A DNA stretch of 64,000 nt from assembly GCA_036435485.1 (NCBI GenBank), contig CM071596.1:142241501-142305500 (forward strand). Direction: 5' to 3'. Under the pieces are notes generated by a model, which was given only the letters and a program-made list of their open reading frames with translations, made no database searches and was not told the DNA's origin. How positions within the stretch are numbered: position 1 is the stretch's first letter; every line of letters begins with the position of its first letter. Shown in pieces: positions 11,150 to 24,859 of this stretch. The DNA is from Saposhnikovia divaricata (taxonomy: Eukaryota > Streptophyta > Magnoliopsida > Apiales > Apiaceae). The position numbers and the translations under genes were made by a program.

Positions 11150-12744
11150 CTAGTACTATGATTGGAACCCCTAAACAGGGTTTCGTCAGGGTTTATGGAT
11201 TCGATTTTTTTAAAAATATTTCTCTAAGACTCAATCGTACAGGCATCAAGATCCATCATTTTTAATGTTATTCCCAAAATTTCAAAAAAAAATAAATTTT
11301 GATTGGGTAATTGAACGATCAACTAGTAGTTTGACCGGAATCCCTAAATAGGGTTTCGTCAGGGTTTAAGGATTCGATTTTGTTAAAAATATTTCTCAAA
11401 GACCCAACCATACGAGCATCAAGATCCATCATTTTTAATGTTATTCCCAAAATTTCAAAAAAAAAAATTTATTTGATTGGGTAATTGGACGGTCAACTAG
11501 TACTTTGATCGGAACCCCTAAATATGTTTTCATCAGGGTTCCAGGATTCGATTTTTTAAAAATTATTTCTCGAAGACTCAACCGTACAGGCATCAAGATC
11601 CATCATTTTTTATGTTATTCCCAAAATTTGAAAAAAAATTTATTTCATTGGGTAATTGAACGGTCAACTAGTACTTTGACCGGAACCCCTAAACAGGGTT
11701 TCGTCAAGGTTTAAGGATTCGATTTTTAAAAAAACAATTCTCGGAGACCCAACTGTACGGGCATCAAGATCCATCATTTTTAATGTTATTCCCAAAATTT
11801 AAAAAAAATTATTTGATTGGGTAATTTAACGGTCAACTAGTGCTTTGACCGGAACCCCTGAACAGGGTTTCGTCAGGGTTTAAGGATTCGATTTTTAAAA
11901 AAATATTTCTCAAAGACCCAACCATACGGGCATCAATATCCATCATTTTTAATGTTATTCCCAATTTTTTTAAAAAAATTATTTGATTGGGTAATTGAAC
12001 GGTGTACTAGTACTTTGACCGGAACCCCTAAAAAGGGTTTCGTCATGGTTTAAGGATTCGATTTTTTAAAAAATATTACTCGAAGATCCAACCGTACGGG
12101 CATCAAGATCCATCATTTTTAATGTTATTCCCAAAATTTCAAAAAAAAAATTTATTTGATTGGGTAATTGAACGGTCAACTAGTACTATGATTGGAACCC
12201 CTAAACAGGGTTTCGTAAGGGTTTATGGATTCGATTTTTTAAAAAATATTTCTCTAAGACTCAATCGTACAGGCATCAAGATCCATCATTTTTAATGTTA
12301 TTCCCAAAATTTCAAAAAAAAAATAAATTTTGATTGGGTAATTGAACGATCAACTAGTAGTTTGACCGGAATCCCTAAATAGGGTTTCGTCAGGGTTTAA
12401 GGATTCGATTTTGTTAAAAATATTTCTCAAAGACCCAACCGTACGAGCATCAAGATCCATCATTTTTAATGTTATTCCCAAAATTTCAAAAAAAAAAAAT
12501 TATTTGATTGGGTAATTGGACGGTCAACTAGTACTTTGATCGGAACCCCTAAATATGTTTTCATCAGGGTTCCAGGATTCGATTTTTTAAAAATTATTTC
12601 TCGAAGACTCAACCGTACAGGCATCAAGATCCATCATTTTTTATGTTATTCCCAAAATTTCAAAAAAAAATTATTTGATTGGGTAATTGAACGGTCAACT
12701 AGTACTTTGACCGGAACCCCTAAACAGGGTTTCGTCAAGGTTTA
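11150..12744 (+). repeat. h6 higher-order array 1 (~1.5 copies of a six-monomer unit)
   Basis: m1 (ACTATGATTGG, CTCTAAGACTC) begins at 11150 and again at 12180, a period of 1,030 bp. The order is m1, m2 (TAAATTTTGATTGGG, TTTTGTTAAAAAT, CATACGAGC), m3 (TTGGACGG, AATATGTTTTCATC, GGTTCCAGG), m4 (GTCAAGGTTTAAGG, CAATTCTCGGAG), m5 (TTTAACGG, CTAGTGCTTTG), m6 (GGTGTACTAG, AAAAAGGGTTTCGTCATGG). The second copy runs m1 to early m4, then switches at about 12745 into the common segment. This is the shortest of the complete h6 arrays. Confidence 0.9.
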
Positions 12745-12765
12745 AGGATTCGATTTTTTAAAAAT
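12720..12765 (+). repeat. Junction: 26 monomers absent relative to S2/S3
   Basis: To the left the sequence follows h6 m4 (as at 21760-21804). To the right it follows the common segment start (as at 26239 onward). The two parents share CAGGGTTTCGTCAAGGTTTAAGG and part of the TTCGATTTTT stretch, so the exact point cannot be placed more finely. In S2 the distance between the corresponding points is about 4,435 bp, that is 26 monomers. This fits an in-register deletion or unequal exchange; S2/S3 gaining the material is the alternative, but S0 also carries block C, which favours loss in S1. Confidence 0.82.
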
Positions 12766-15700
12766 ATTTCTCGAAGATCCAACCGTACGGGCATCAATAT
12801 CCATCATTTTTAATTTTATTCCCAAAATTTTAAAAAAAAATTATTTGATTGGGTAATTGAACGGTCAACTAGTACTATGATCGGAACCCCTAAACAAAGC
12901 TTCGTCAGGGTTTATGGATTCGATTTTTTAAAAAATATTTCTCGAAGACTCAATCGTACAGGCATCAAGATCCATGATTTTTCATGTTATTCCCAAAATT
13001 TAAAAAAAAAATTATTTGATTGGGTAATTGAACGATCAACTAGTAGTTTGACCGGAATCCCTAAACAGGGTTTCGTCAGGGCTTAAGGATTCGATTTTTT
13101 AAAAAATATTTTTCGAAGACCCAACCAAACGGGCATCAAGATCCATCATTTTTAATGTTATTCTCAAAATTTTAAAAAAAAAATTATTTGATTGGGTAAT
13201 TGAACGGTCAACTAGTACTTTGACCGGAACCCCTAAATAGGGTTTCGTCAGGGTTTAAGGATTCGATTTTTTTTAAAATATTTCTCGAAGACCCAACCAT
13301 AAGGGCATTAAGATCCATCATTTTTAATGTTATTCCCAAAATTTTAAAAAAAAATATTTGATTGGGTAATTGAACGGTCAACTAGTACTTTCACCGGAAT
13401 CCATAAACAGGGTTTCGTCAGGGTTTAAGGATTCGATTTTTTAAAAATATTTCTCGAAGATCCAACCGTACGGGTATCAATATCCATCATTTTTAATGTT
13501 ATTTCCAAAATTTTAAAAAAAAGTATTTGATTGGGTAATTGAACGGTCAACTAGTACTATGATCGGAACCCCTAAACAGGGTTTCGTCAGGGTTTATGGA
13601 TTCGATTTTTTAAAAAATATTTCTCGAAGACTCAATCGCACAGGCATCAAGATCCATCATTTTTAATGTTATTCCCAAAATTTCAAAAAAAATTATTTGA
13701 TTGGGTAATTGAACGATCAACTAGTAGTTTGACCGGAATCCCTAAACAGGGTTTCGTCAGGATTTAAGGATTCGATTTTTTTAAAAATATTTCTCGAAGA
13801 CCCAACCATACGAGCATCAAGATCCATCATTTTTAATGTTATTCCCAAAATTTCAAAAAAAAAAATTATTTGATTGGGTAATTGAACGGTCAACTAGTAC
13901 TTTGACCGGAACCCCTAAATAGGGTTTCATCAGGGTTCAAGGATTCGATTTTTTAAAAATTATTTCTCGAAGACTCAACCGTACAGGCATCAAGATCCAT
14001 CATTTTTAATGTTATTCCCAAAATTTCAAAAAAATTTTATTTGATGGGGTAATTGAACGGTCAACTAGTACTTTGACTGGAACCCCTAAATAGGGTTTCG
14101 TCAGGGTTTATGGATTCCATTTTTTAAAAAATATTTCTCGAAGACTCAATCGTACAGGCATCATGATCCATCATTTTTAATGTTATTCCCAAAATTTCAA
14201 AAAAAAAAAAATTATTTGATTGGGTAATTGAACGATCAACTAGTAGTTTGACCGGAATCCCTAAACAGGGTTTCGTCATGGTTTAAGGATTCGATTTTTT
14301 AAAAAATATTTCTCGAAGACCCAACCATACGAGCATCAAGATCCATCATTTTTAATGTTATTCCCAAAATTTCAAAAAAAAACTATTTGATTGGGTAATT
14401 GAACGGTTAACTAGTACTTTGACGGAACCCCTAAATAGGGTTTCATCAGGGTTCAAGGATTCAATTTTTTAAAAATTATTTCTCGAAGACTCAACCGTAC
14501 AGGCATCAAGATCCATCATTTTTAATGTCATTCCCAAAATTTCAAAAAAAATTTATTTGATTGGGTAATTGAACGGTCAACTAGTACTTTGACCAGAACC
14601 CCTGAACAGGGTTTCGTCAGGGTTTAAGGATTCGATTTTTAAAAAAAAATTGTCGGAGACCCAACTGTACGGGCATCAAGATCTATCATTTTTAATGTTA
14701 TTCCCAAAATTTAAAAAAAAAATTATTTGATTGGGTAATTTGACGGTCAACTAGTACTTTGACTGGAACCCCTGAACAGGGTTTAGTAAGGGTTTAAGGA
14801 TTCGATTTTTTAAAAATATTTCTCGAAGATCCAACCGTACGGGCATCAATATCCATCATTTTTAATTTTATTCCCAAAATTAAAAAAAAATTATTTGATT
14901 GGGTAATTGAACGGTCAACTAGTACTATGATCGGAACCCCTAAACAAAGCTTCGTCAGGGTTTATGGATTCGATTTTTTAAAAAATATTTCTCGAAGACT
15001 CAATCGTACAGGCATCAAGATCCATCATTTTTAATGTTATTCCCAAAATTTCAAAAAAAAATTATTTGATTGGGTAATTGAACGATCAACTAGTAGTTTG
15101 ACCGGAATCCCTAAACAGGGTTTCGTCAGGGCTTAAGGATTCGATTTTTTAAAAAATATTTTTCGAAGACCCAACCATACGGGCAACAAGATCCATCATT
15201 TTTAATGTTATTCTCAAAATTTTAAAAAAAATTATTTGATTGGGTAATTGAACGGTCAACTAGTACTTTGACCGGAACCCCTAAACAGGGTTTCGTCAGG
15301 GTTTAAGGATTTGATTTTTTTAAAACTATTTCTCGAAGACCCAACCGTAAGGGCATTAAGATCCATCATTTTTAATGTTATTCCCAAAATTTTTAAAAAA
15401 AATTAAAAATTATTTGATTGGGTAATTGAACGGTCAACTAGTACTTTCACCGGAATCCCTAAACAGGGTTTCGTCAAGATTTAAGGATTCGATTTTTTTT
15501 AAAATATTTCTCGAAGATCCAGCCATACGCGCATCAAGATCCATCATTTTTAATGTTATTCCCGAAATATCAAAAAAAAAATTATTTGATTGGGTAATTG
15601 AACGGTCAACTAGTACTTTGACCGGAACCCCTAAATAGGGTTTCCTCAGGGTTCAAGGATTCGATTTTTTAAAAATTATTTCTCGAAGACTCAACCGTAC

Positions 15701-18700
15701 AGGCATCAAGATCCATCATTTTGAATGTTATTCCCAAAATTTCAAAAAAAATTTATTTGATTGGGTAATTGAACGGTCAACTAGTACTTTGACCGGAACC
15801 CCTAAACAGGGTTTAAGGATTCGATTTTTAACAAAACAATTCTCGGAGACCCAACTGTACGGGCATCAAGATCCATCATTTTTAATGTTATTCCCAAAAT
15901 TAAAAAAAAATTATTTGATTGGGTAATTGAACGGTCAACTAGTACTATGATCGGAACCCCTAAACAAAGCTTCGTCAGGGTTTATGGATTCGATTTTTTA
16001 AAAAATATTTCTCGAAGACTCAATCGTACAGGCATCAAGATCCATCATTTTTAATCTTATTCCCAAAATTTCAAAAAAAAAATTATTTGATTGGGTAATT
16101 GAACGATCAACTAGTAGTTTGACCGGAATCCCTAAACAGGGTTTCGTCAGGGCTTAAGGATTCGATTTTTTTAAAAATATTTTTCGAAGACCCAACCATA
16201 CGGGCATCAAGATCCATCATTTTTAATGTTATTATCAAAATTTTAAAAAAAATTATTTGATTGGGTAATTGAACGGTCAACTAGTATTTTGACCGGAACC
16301 CCTAAATAGGGTTTCGTCAGGGTTTAAGGATTTGATTTTTTTAAAAATATTTCTCGAAGACCCAACCGTAAGGGCATTAAGATCCATCATTTTTAATTTT
16401 ATTCCCAAAATTTTAAAAAAAAATTATTTGATTGGGTAATTGAACGGTCAACTAGTACTTTCACCGGAATCCCTAAACAGGGTTTCGTCAGGATTTAAGG
16501 ATTCGATTTTTTTTAAAATTATTTCTCGAAGATCCAGCCATACGCGCATCAAGATCCATCATTTTTAATGTTATTCCCAAAATTTTAAAAAAAAATTATT
16601 TGATTGGGTAATTGAACGGTCAACTAGTACTTTCACCGGAATCTCTAAACAAGGTTTCGTCATGGTTTAAGGATTCGATTTTTTAAAAATATTTCACGAA
16701 GATCCAACCGTACGGGCATCAATATCCATCATTTTTAATTTTATTCCTAAAATTTTAAAAAAAATATTATTTGATTGGGTAATTGAACGGTCAACTAGTA
16801 CTATGATCGGAATCCCTAAACAGGGTTTCGTTAGGGTTTATGGATTCGATTTTTTAAAAAATATTTCTCGAAGACTCAATCGTACTGGCATCAAGATCCA
16901 TCATTTTTAATGTTATTCCCAAAATTTTAAAAAAAATTATTTGATTCGGTAATTGAACGGTCAACTAGTACTTTCACCGGAATCCCTAAACAGGGTTTCG
17001 TTAGGGTTTAAGGATTCGATTTTTTAAAAAATATTTCTCGAAGATCCAACCGTACGGGTATCAATATCCATCATTTTAATGTTATTTCCAAAATTTTAAA
17101 AAAAATTATTTGATTTGGTAATTTAACGGTCAACTAGTACTTTGACCGGAATCCCTAAACATGGTTTCGTCAAGGCTTAAGGATTCGATTTTTTAAAAAA
17201 TATTTTTCGAAGACCCAACCGTACGGGCATCAAGATCCATCATTTTTAACGTTATTCTCAAATTTTTTTTAAAAAAATTAATTGATTGGGTAATTGAACG
17301 GTCAACTAGTACTTTGACTGGAACCCCTAAACAGGGTTTCGTCAGGGTTTAAGGATTCGATTTTTTTAAAAATATTTCTCGAAGACCCAACCGTAAGGGC
17401 ATTAAGATCCATCATTTTTAATGTTATTCCCAAAATTTTAAAAAAAAATTATTTGATTGGGTAATTGAACGGTCAACTAGTACTTTCACCGGAATCCCTA
17501 AATAGGGTTTCTTCAGGGTTTAAGGATTCGATTTTTTAAAAAATATTTCTCGAAGATCCAACCGTACGGGTATCAATATCCATCATTTTTAATGTTATTT
17601 CCAAAATTTAAAAAAAAATTATTAGATTTGGTAATTTAACGGTCAATTAGTACTTTGACTGGAACCCCTGAACAGGGTTTCGTCAGGGTTTAAGGATTCG
17701 ATTTTTAAAAAAATATTTATCGAAGACCAAACCGTAAGGGCATTAAGATCCATCATTTTTAATGTTATTCCAAAAATTTAAAAAAAAATTATTTGATTCG
17801 GTAATTGAACGGTCAACTAGTACTTTCACCGGAATCCCTAAACAGGGTTTCGTTAGGGTTTAAGGATTCGATTTTTTAAAAAATATTTCTCGAAGATCCA
17901 ACCGTACGGGTATCAATATCCATCATTTTAATGTTATTTCCAAAATTTAAAAAAAAATTATTTGATTTGGTAATTTAACGGTCAACTAGTACTTTGACCG
18001 GAACCCCTGAACAGGGTTTCGTCAGGGTTTAAGGATTCGATTTTTAAAAAAAAATTATCGAAGACCCAACCGTAAGGTCATTAAGATCCATCATTTTTAA
18101 TGTTATTCCCAAAATTTTAAAAAAAAAATTATTTGATTGGGTAATTGAACGGTCAACTAGTACTTTCACAGGAATCCCTAAACAGGGTTTCGTCAGGGTT
18201 TAAGGATTCGATTTTTTAAAAAATATTTCTCGAAGACCCAACCGTAAGGGCATTAAGATCCATCATTTTTAATGTTATTCCCAAAATTTAAAAAAAAAAA
18301 TATTTGACTGGGTAATTGCACGGTCAACTAGTACTTTCACCGGAATCCCTAAATAGGGTTTCGTCAGGGTTTAAGGATTCGATTTTTTAAAAAATATTTC
18401 TCGAAGATCCAACCGTACGGGTATCAATATCCATCATTTTTAATGTTATTTCCAAAATTTTAAAAAAAAGTATTTGATTGGGTAATTGAACGGTCAACTA
18501 GTACCATGATCGGAACCCCTAAACAGGGTTTCGTCAGGGTTTATGGATTCGATTTTTTAAAAAATGTTTCTCGAAGACTCAGTCGTACAGGCATCAAGAT
18601 CCATCATTTTTAATGTTATTCCCAAAATTTCAAAAAAAAAAAATTGTTTGATTGGGTAATTGAACGATCAACTAGTTGTTTCACCGGAATCCCTAAACAG

Positions 18701-20208
18701 GGTTTCGTCAGGGTTTAAGGATTCGATTTTTTTAAAAATATTTCTCGAAGACCCAACCATACGAGCATCAAGATCCATCATTTTTAATGTTATTCCCAAA
18801 ATTTCAAAAAAAAATATTATTTGATTGGGTAATTGAACGGTCAACTAGTACTTTGACCGGAACCCCTAAATAGGGTTTCATCATGGTTCAAGGATTCGAT
18901 TTTTTAAAAATTATTTCTAGAAGACTCAACCGTACAGGCCTCAAGATCCATCATTTTTAATGTTATTCCCAAAATTTAAAAAAAAATTATTTGATTGGGT
19001 AATTGAACGGTCAACTAGTACTTTTAGCGGAACCCCTAAACAGGGTTTCGTCAGGGTTTAAGGATTCGATTTTTAACAAAAAAATTCTTGGAGACCCAAC
19101 TGTACGGGCATCAAGATCCATCATTTTTAATGTTATTCCCAAAATTTTAAAAAAAATTATTTGATTTGTTAATTTAACGGTCAACTAGTACTTTGACCGG
19201 AACCCCTGAATAGGGTTTCGTCAGGGTTTAAGGATTCGATTTTTAAAAAAATATTTATCGAAGACCCAACCGTATGGCATTAAGATCCATCATTTTTAAT
19301 GTTATTCCCAAATTTTTTAAAAAAAATTATTTGATTGGGTAATTGAACGGTCAACTAGTACTTTCACCGGAATCCCTAAATAGGGTTTCGTCAGGGTTTA
19401 AGGATTCGATTTTTTAAAAATATTTCTCGAAGATCCAACCGTACGGGCATCAAGATCCATCATTTTCATTTTGATTCCCAAAATTTTAAAAAAAAATTAT
19501 TTGATTGGGTAATTGAACGGTCAACTAGTACTATGATCAGACCCCCTAAACAGGGTTTCGTCAGGGTTTATGCATTCGATTTTTTAAAAAATATTTCTCG
19601 AAGACTCAATCGTACAGACATCAAGATCCATCATTTTTAATGTTATTCCCAAAATTTCAAAAAAAAATTATTTGATTGGGTAATTGAACGATCAACTAGT
19701 AGTTTGACCGGAATCCCTAAATAGGGTTTCGTCAGGGCGTAAGGATTCGATTTTTTAAAAAATATATTTCGAAGACCCAACTGTACGGGCATCAAGATCC
19801 ATCATTTTTAATGTTATTCCCAAAATTTAAAAAAAAATTATTTGATTGGGTAATTGAACGGTCAACTAGTACTTTGACCGGAACCCCTAAACAGGGTTTC
19901 GTCAGGGTTTAAGGATTCGATTTTTAAAAAAATATTTCTCGAAGACCCAACCATACGGGCATCAAGATCCATCATTTTTAATGTTATTCCCAAAATTTTT
20001 TAAAAAACTTATTTGATTGGGTAATTGAACGGTGAACTAGTACTTTGACCGGAACCCCTAAAAAGGGTTTCGTCATGGTTTAAGGATTCGATTTTTAAAA
20101 AAATATTTCTCGAAGATCCAACCGTACGGGCATCAAGATCCATCATTTTTAATGTTATTCCCAAAATTTCAAAAAAAAAATTATTTGATTGGGTAATTGA
20201 ACGGTCAA
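12745..20208 (+). repeat. Common segment, copy 2 (S1)
   Basis: About 44 monomers, matching copy 1 at offset 8,887 up to the fusion monomer and 9,058-9,059 after it. HindIII variants at 12897, 14947 and 15967. This copy has neither the one-monomer loss of copy 1 nor the 7- and 16-monomer duplications of copies 3 and 4, so it is the simplest reference for the segment. It retains the eight-monomer stretch 18845-20208 before h6. A 2-bp loss (CCGTATGGCATT) near 19275 is private to this copy. Confidence 0.88.
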
Positions 20209-23010
20209 CTAGTACTATGATTGGAACCCCTAAACAGGGTTTCGTCAGGGTTTATGGATTCGATTTTTTAAAAAATATTTCTCTAAGACTCAATCGTACA
20301 AGCATCAAGATCCATCATTTTTAATGTTATTCCCAAAATTTCAAAAAAAAATAAATTTTGATTGGGTAATTGAACGATCAACTAGTAGTTTGACCGGAAT
20401 CCCTAAATAGGGTTTCGTCAGGGTTTAAGGATTCGATTTTGTTAAAAATATTTCTCAAAGACCCAACCATACGAGCATCAAGATCCATCATTTTTAATGT
20501 CATTCCCAAAATTTCAAAAAAAAAAATTTATTTGATTGGGTAATTGGACGGTCAACTAGTACTTTGATCGGAACCCCTAAATATGTTTTCATCAGGGTTC
20601 CAGGATTCGATTTTTTAAAAATTATTTCTCGAAGACTCAACCGTACAGGCATCAAGATCCATCATTTTTTATGTTATTCCCAAAATTTGAAAAAAAATTT
20701 ATTTCATTGGGTAATTGAACGGTCAACTAGTACTTTGACCGGAACCCCTAAACAGGGTTTCGTCAAGGTTTAAGGATTCGATATTTAAAAAAACAATTCT
20801 CGGAGACCCAACTGTACGGGCATCAAGATCCATCATTTTTAATGTTATTCCCAAAATTTAAAAAAAATTATTTGATTGGGTAATTTAACGGTCAACTAGT
20901 GCTTTGACCGGAACCCCTGAACAGGGTTTCGTCAGGGTTTAAGGATTCGATTTTTAAAAAAATATTTCTCAAAGACCCAACCATACGGGCATCAAGATCC
21001 ATCATTTTTAATGTTATTCCCAATTTTTTTAAAAAAATTATTTGATTGGGTAATTGAACGGTGTACTAGTACTTTGACCGGAACCCCTAAAAAGGGTTTC
21101 GTCATGGTTTAAGGATTCGATTTTTTAAAAAATATTACTCGAAGATCCAACCGTACGGGCATCAAGATCCATCATTTTTAATGTTATTCCCAAAATTTCA
21201 AAAAAAAAAAATTATTTGATTGGGTAATTGAACGGTCAACTAGTACTATGATTGGAACCCCTAAACAGGGTTTCGTCAGGGTTTATGGATTCGATTTTTT
21301 AAAAAATATTTCTCTAAGACTCAATCGTACAGGCATCAAGATCCATCATTTTTAATGTTATTCCCAAAATTTCAAAAAAAAATAAATTTTGATTGGGTAA
21401 TTGAACGATCAACTAGTAGTTTGACCGGAATCCCTAAATAGGGTTTCGTCAGGGTTTAAGGATTCGATTTTGTTAAAAATATTTCTCAAAGACCCAACCA
21501 TACGAGCATCAAGATCCATCATTTTTAATGTTATTCCCAAAATTTCAAAAAAAAAAAATTATTTGATTGGGTAATTGGACGGTCAACTAGTACTTTGATC
21601 GGAACCCCTAAATATGTTTTCATCAGGGTTCCAGGATTCGATTTTTTAAAAATTATTTCTCGAAGACTCAACCGTACAGGCATCAAGATCCATCATTTTT
21701 TATGTTATTCCCAAAATTTCAAAAAAAAATTATTTGATTGGGTAATTGAACGGTCAACTAGTACTTTGACCGGAACCCCTAAACAGGGTTTCGTCAAGGT
21801 TTAAGGATTCGATTTTTAAAAAAACAATTCTCGGAGACCCAACTGTACGGGCATCAAGATCCATCATTTTTAATGTTATTCCCAAAATTTAAAAAAAATT
21901 ATTTGATTGGGTAATTTAACGGTCAACTAGTGCTTTGACCGGAACCCCTGAACAGGGTTTCGTCAGGGTTTAAGGATTCGATTTTTAAAAAAATATTTCT
22001 CAAAGACCCAACCATACGGGCATCAAGATCCATCATTTTTAATGTTATTCCCAATTTTTTTAAAAAAATTATTTGATTGGGTAATTGAACGGTGTACTAG
22101 TACTTTGACCGGAACCCCTAAAAAGGGTTTCGTCATGGTTTAAGGATTCGATTTTTTAAAAAATATTTCTCGAAGATCCAACCGTACGGGCATCAAGATC
22201 CATCATTTTTAATGTTATTCCCAAAATTTCAAAAAAAAAAATTATTTGATTGGGTAATTGAACGGTCAACTAGTACTATGATTGGAACCCCTAAACAGGG
22301 TTTCGTCAGGGTTTATGGATTCGATTTTTTAAAAAATATTTCTCTAAGACTCAATCGTACAGGCATCAAGATCCATCATTTTTAATGTTATTCCCAAAAT
22401 TTCAAAAAAAAATAAATTTTGATTGGGTAATTGAACGATCAACTAGTAGTTTGACCGGAATCCCTAAATAGGGTTTCGTCAAGGTTTAAGGATTCGATTT
22501 TTTTAAAAATATTTCTCAAAGACCCAACCATACGAGCATCAAGATCCATCATTTTTAATATTATTCTCAAAATTTCAAAAAAAAAATTTATTTGATTGGG
22601 TAATTGAATGGTCAACTAGTACTTTGATCGGAACCCCTAAATATGTTTTCATCAGGGTTCCAGGATTCGATTTTTTAAAAATTATTTCTCGAAGGCTCAA
22701 CCGTACAGGCATCAAGATCCATCATTTTTTATGTTATTCCCAAAATTTCAAAAAAAATTTATTTGATTGGGTAATTGAACGGTCAACTAGTACTTTGACC
22801 GGAACCCCTAAAGGGTTTCGTCAAGGTTTAAGGATTCGATTTTTAAAAAAACAATTCTCGGAGACCCAACTATACGGGCATCAAGATCCATCATTTTTAA
22901 TGTTATTCCCAAAATTTTAAAAAAATTATTTGATTGGGTAATTTAACGGTCAACTAGTGCTTTGACCGGAACCCCTGAACAGGGTTTCGTCAGGGTTTAA
23001 GGATTCGATT
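20209..23010 (+). repeat. h6 higher-order array 2 (~2.7 copies)
   Basis: m1 begins at 20209, 21240 and 22270 (periods 1,031 and 1,030). The last copy ends in m5; from about 23010 the m5 monomer switches to AAATAAATATT and a CCGTAAGGGCATT ending that belong to the linker. The last m4 carries a 2-bp deletion giving CCCCTAAAGGGTTTCG at 22805-22820, shared with array 3 but absent from array 4. Because of it the open frame at 22624 reads on longer than its neighbours, which is accidental. Confidence 0.9.
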
Positions 23011-24859
23011 TTTAAATAAATATTTCTCAAAGACCCAACCGTAAGGGCATTAAGATCCATCATTTTTAATGTTATTCCCAAAATTTTGAAAAAAAATTAT
23101 TTGATTGGGTAATTGAACGGTCAACTAGTACTTTGACCGGAACCCCTAAACAGGGTTTCGTCAGGGTTTAAGGATTCGATTTTTTAAAAAATATTTCTTG
23201 AAGACCCAACCATACGGGCATCAAGATCCATCATTTTTAATGTTATTCCAAAAATTTTTTAAAAAAATTATTTGATTGGGTAATTGAACGGTGAACTAGT
23301 ACTTTGACCGGAACCCCTAAAAAGGGTTTCGTCATGGTTTAAGGATTCAATTTTTTAAAAAATATTTCTCGAAGACCCAACCATACGAGCATCAAGATCC
23401 ATCATTTTTAATGTTATTCCCAAAATTTCAAAAAAAAAATTTATTTGATTGGGTAATTGAACGGTCAACTAGTACTTTGACCGGAACCCCTAAATATGTT
23501 TTCATCAGGGTTCCAGGATTCGATTTTTTAAAAATTATTTCTCGAAGACTCAACCGTACAGGCATCAAGATCCATCATTTTTAATGTTATTCCCAAAATT
23601 TCAAAAAAAATTTATTTGATTGGGTAATTGAACGGTCAACTAGTACTTTGACCGGAACCCCTAAACAGGGTTTCGTCAAGGTTTAAGGATTCGATTTTAA
23701 AAAAGAAATTCTCGGAGACCCAACTGTACGGGCATCAAGATACATCATTTTTAATGTTATTCCCAAAATTTTAAAAAAAATTATTTGATTGGGTAATTTA
23801 ACGGTCAACTAGTGCTTTGACCGGAACCCCTGAACAGGGTTTCGTCAAGGTTTAAGGATTCGATTTTTTAAAAATATTTCTCGAAGATCCAACCATACGG
23901 GCATCAATATCCATCATTTTTAATTTTATTCCCAAAATTTAAAAAAAAAAATATTTGATTGAGTAATTGAACGGTCAACTAGTACTATGATCGGAACCCC
24001 TAAACAGGGTTTCGTCAGGGTTTAGGATTCGATTTTTTAAAAAATATCTCTTGAAGATCCAACCGTACGGGTATCAATATCCATCATTTTTAATGTTATT
24101 TCCAAAATTTTTAAAAAAAATTATTTGATTGGGTAATTGAACGGTCAACTTGCACTTTCACCGGAACCCCTAAGCATGGTTTCGCGAGGGTTTAAGGATT
24201 CAATTTTTTAAAAAATATTCTCGAAGATCCAACCGTACGGGCATCAAGATCCATCATTTTTAATGTTATTCCCAAAATTAAAAAAAAATTATTTGATTGG
24301 GTAATTGAACGGTCAACTAGTACTTTGACTGGAACCCCTAAACAGGGTTTCGTCAGGGTTTAAGGATTCAATTTTTTAAAAATTATTTCTTGAAGACCCA
24401 ACCGTACGGGCATCAAGATCCATCATTTTTAATGTTGTTCCCAAAATTTCAAAAAAAAAAATTTATTTGATTGGGTAATTGAACGGTCAACTAGTACTTT
24501 GACCGGAACCCCTAAATAGGGTTTCATCAGGGTTTAAGGATTCGATTTTTAAAAAAAAATTCTCGGAGACCCAACTGTACGGGTATCAAGATCCATCATT
24601 TTTAATGTTATTCCCAAAACCTAAAAAAAAATTATTTGATTGTGTAATTTAACGGTCAACTAGTACTTTGACCGGAACCCCTGAACAGGGTTTCGTCAAG
24701 GTTTAAGGATTCGATTTTTAAAAAAATATTTCTTGAAGACCCAACCGTAAGGGCATTAAGATCCATCATTTTTAATGTTTTTCCTAAAATTTTGAAAAAA
24801 AATTATTTGATTGGGTAATCGAACGGTCAACTAGTACTTTCACCGGAATCCCTAAACAG
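23010..24859 (+). repeat. Linker block L, copy in S2
   Basis: About 11 monomers shared with 38890-40736 (S3) and 58288-60180 (S4) and absent from S1. Diagnostic variants are the CAACTTGCAC monomer with CCTAAGCATGG near 24148-24180, AATGTTGTTCCC near 24433, the CCCAAAACCTAAAA variant near 24613, and a monomer with GGGTTTAGGATTCG at about 24020. No non-satellite sequence. Confidence 0.85.
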
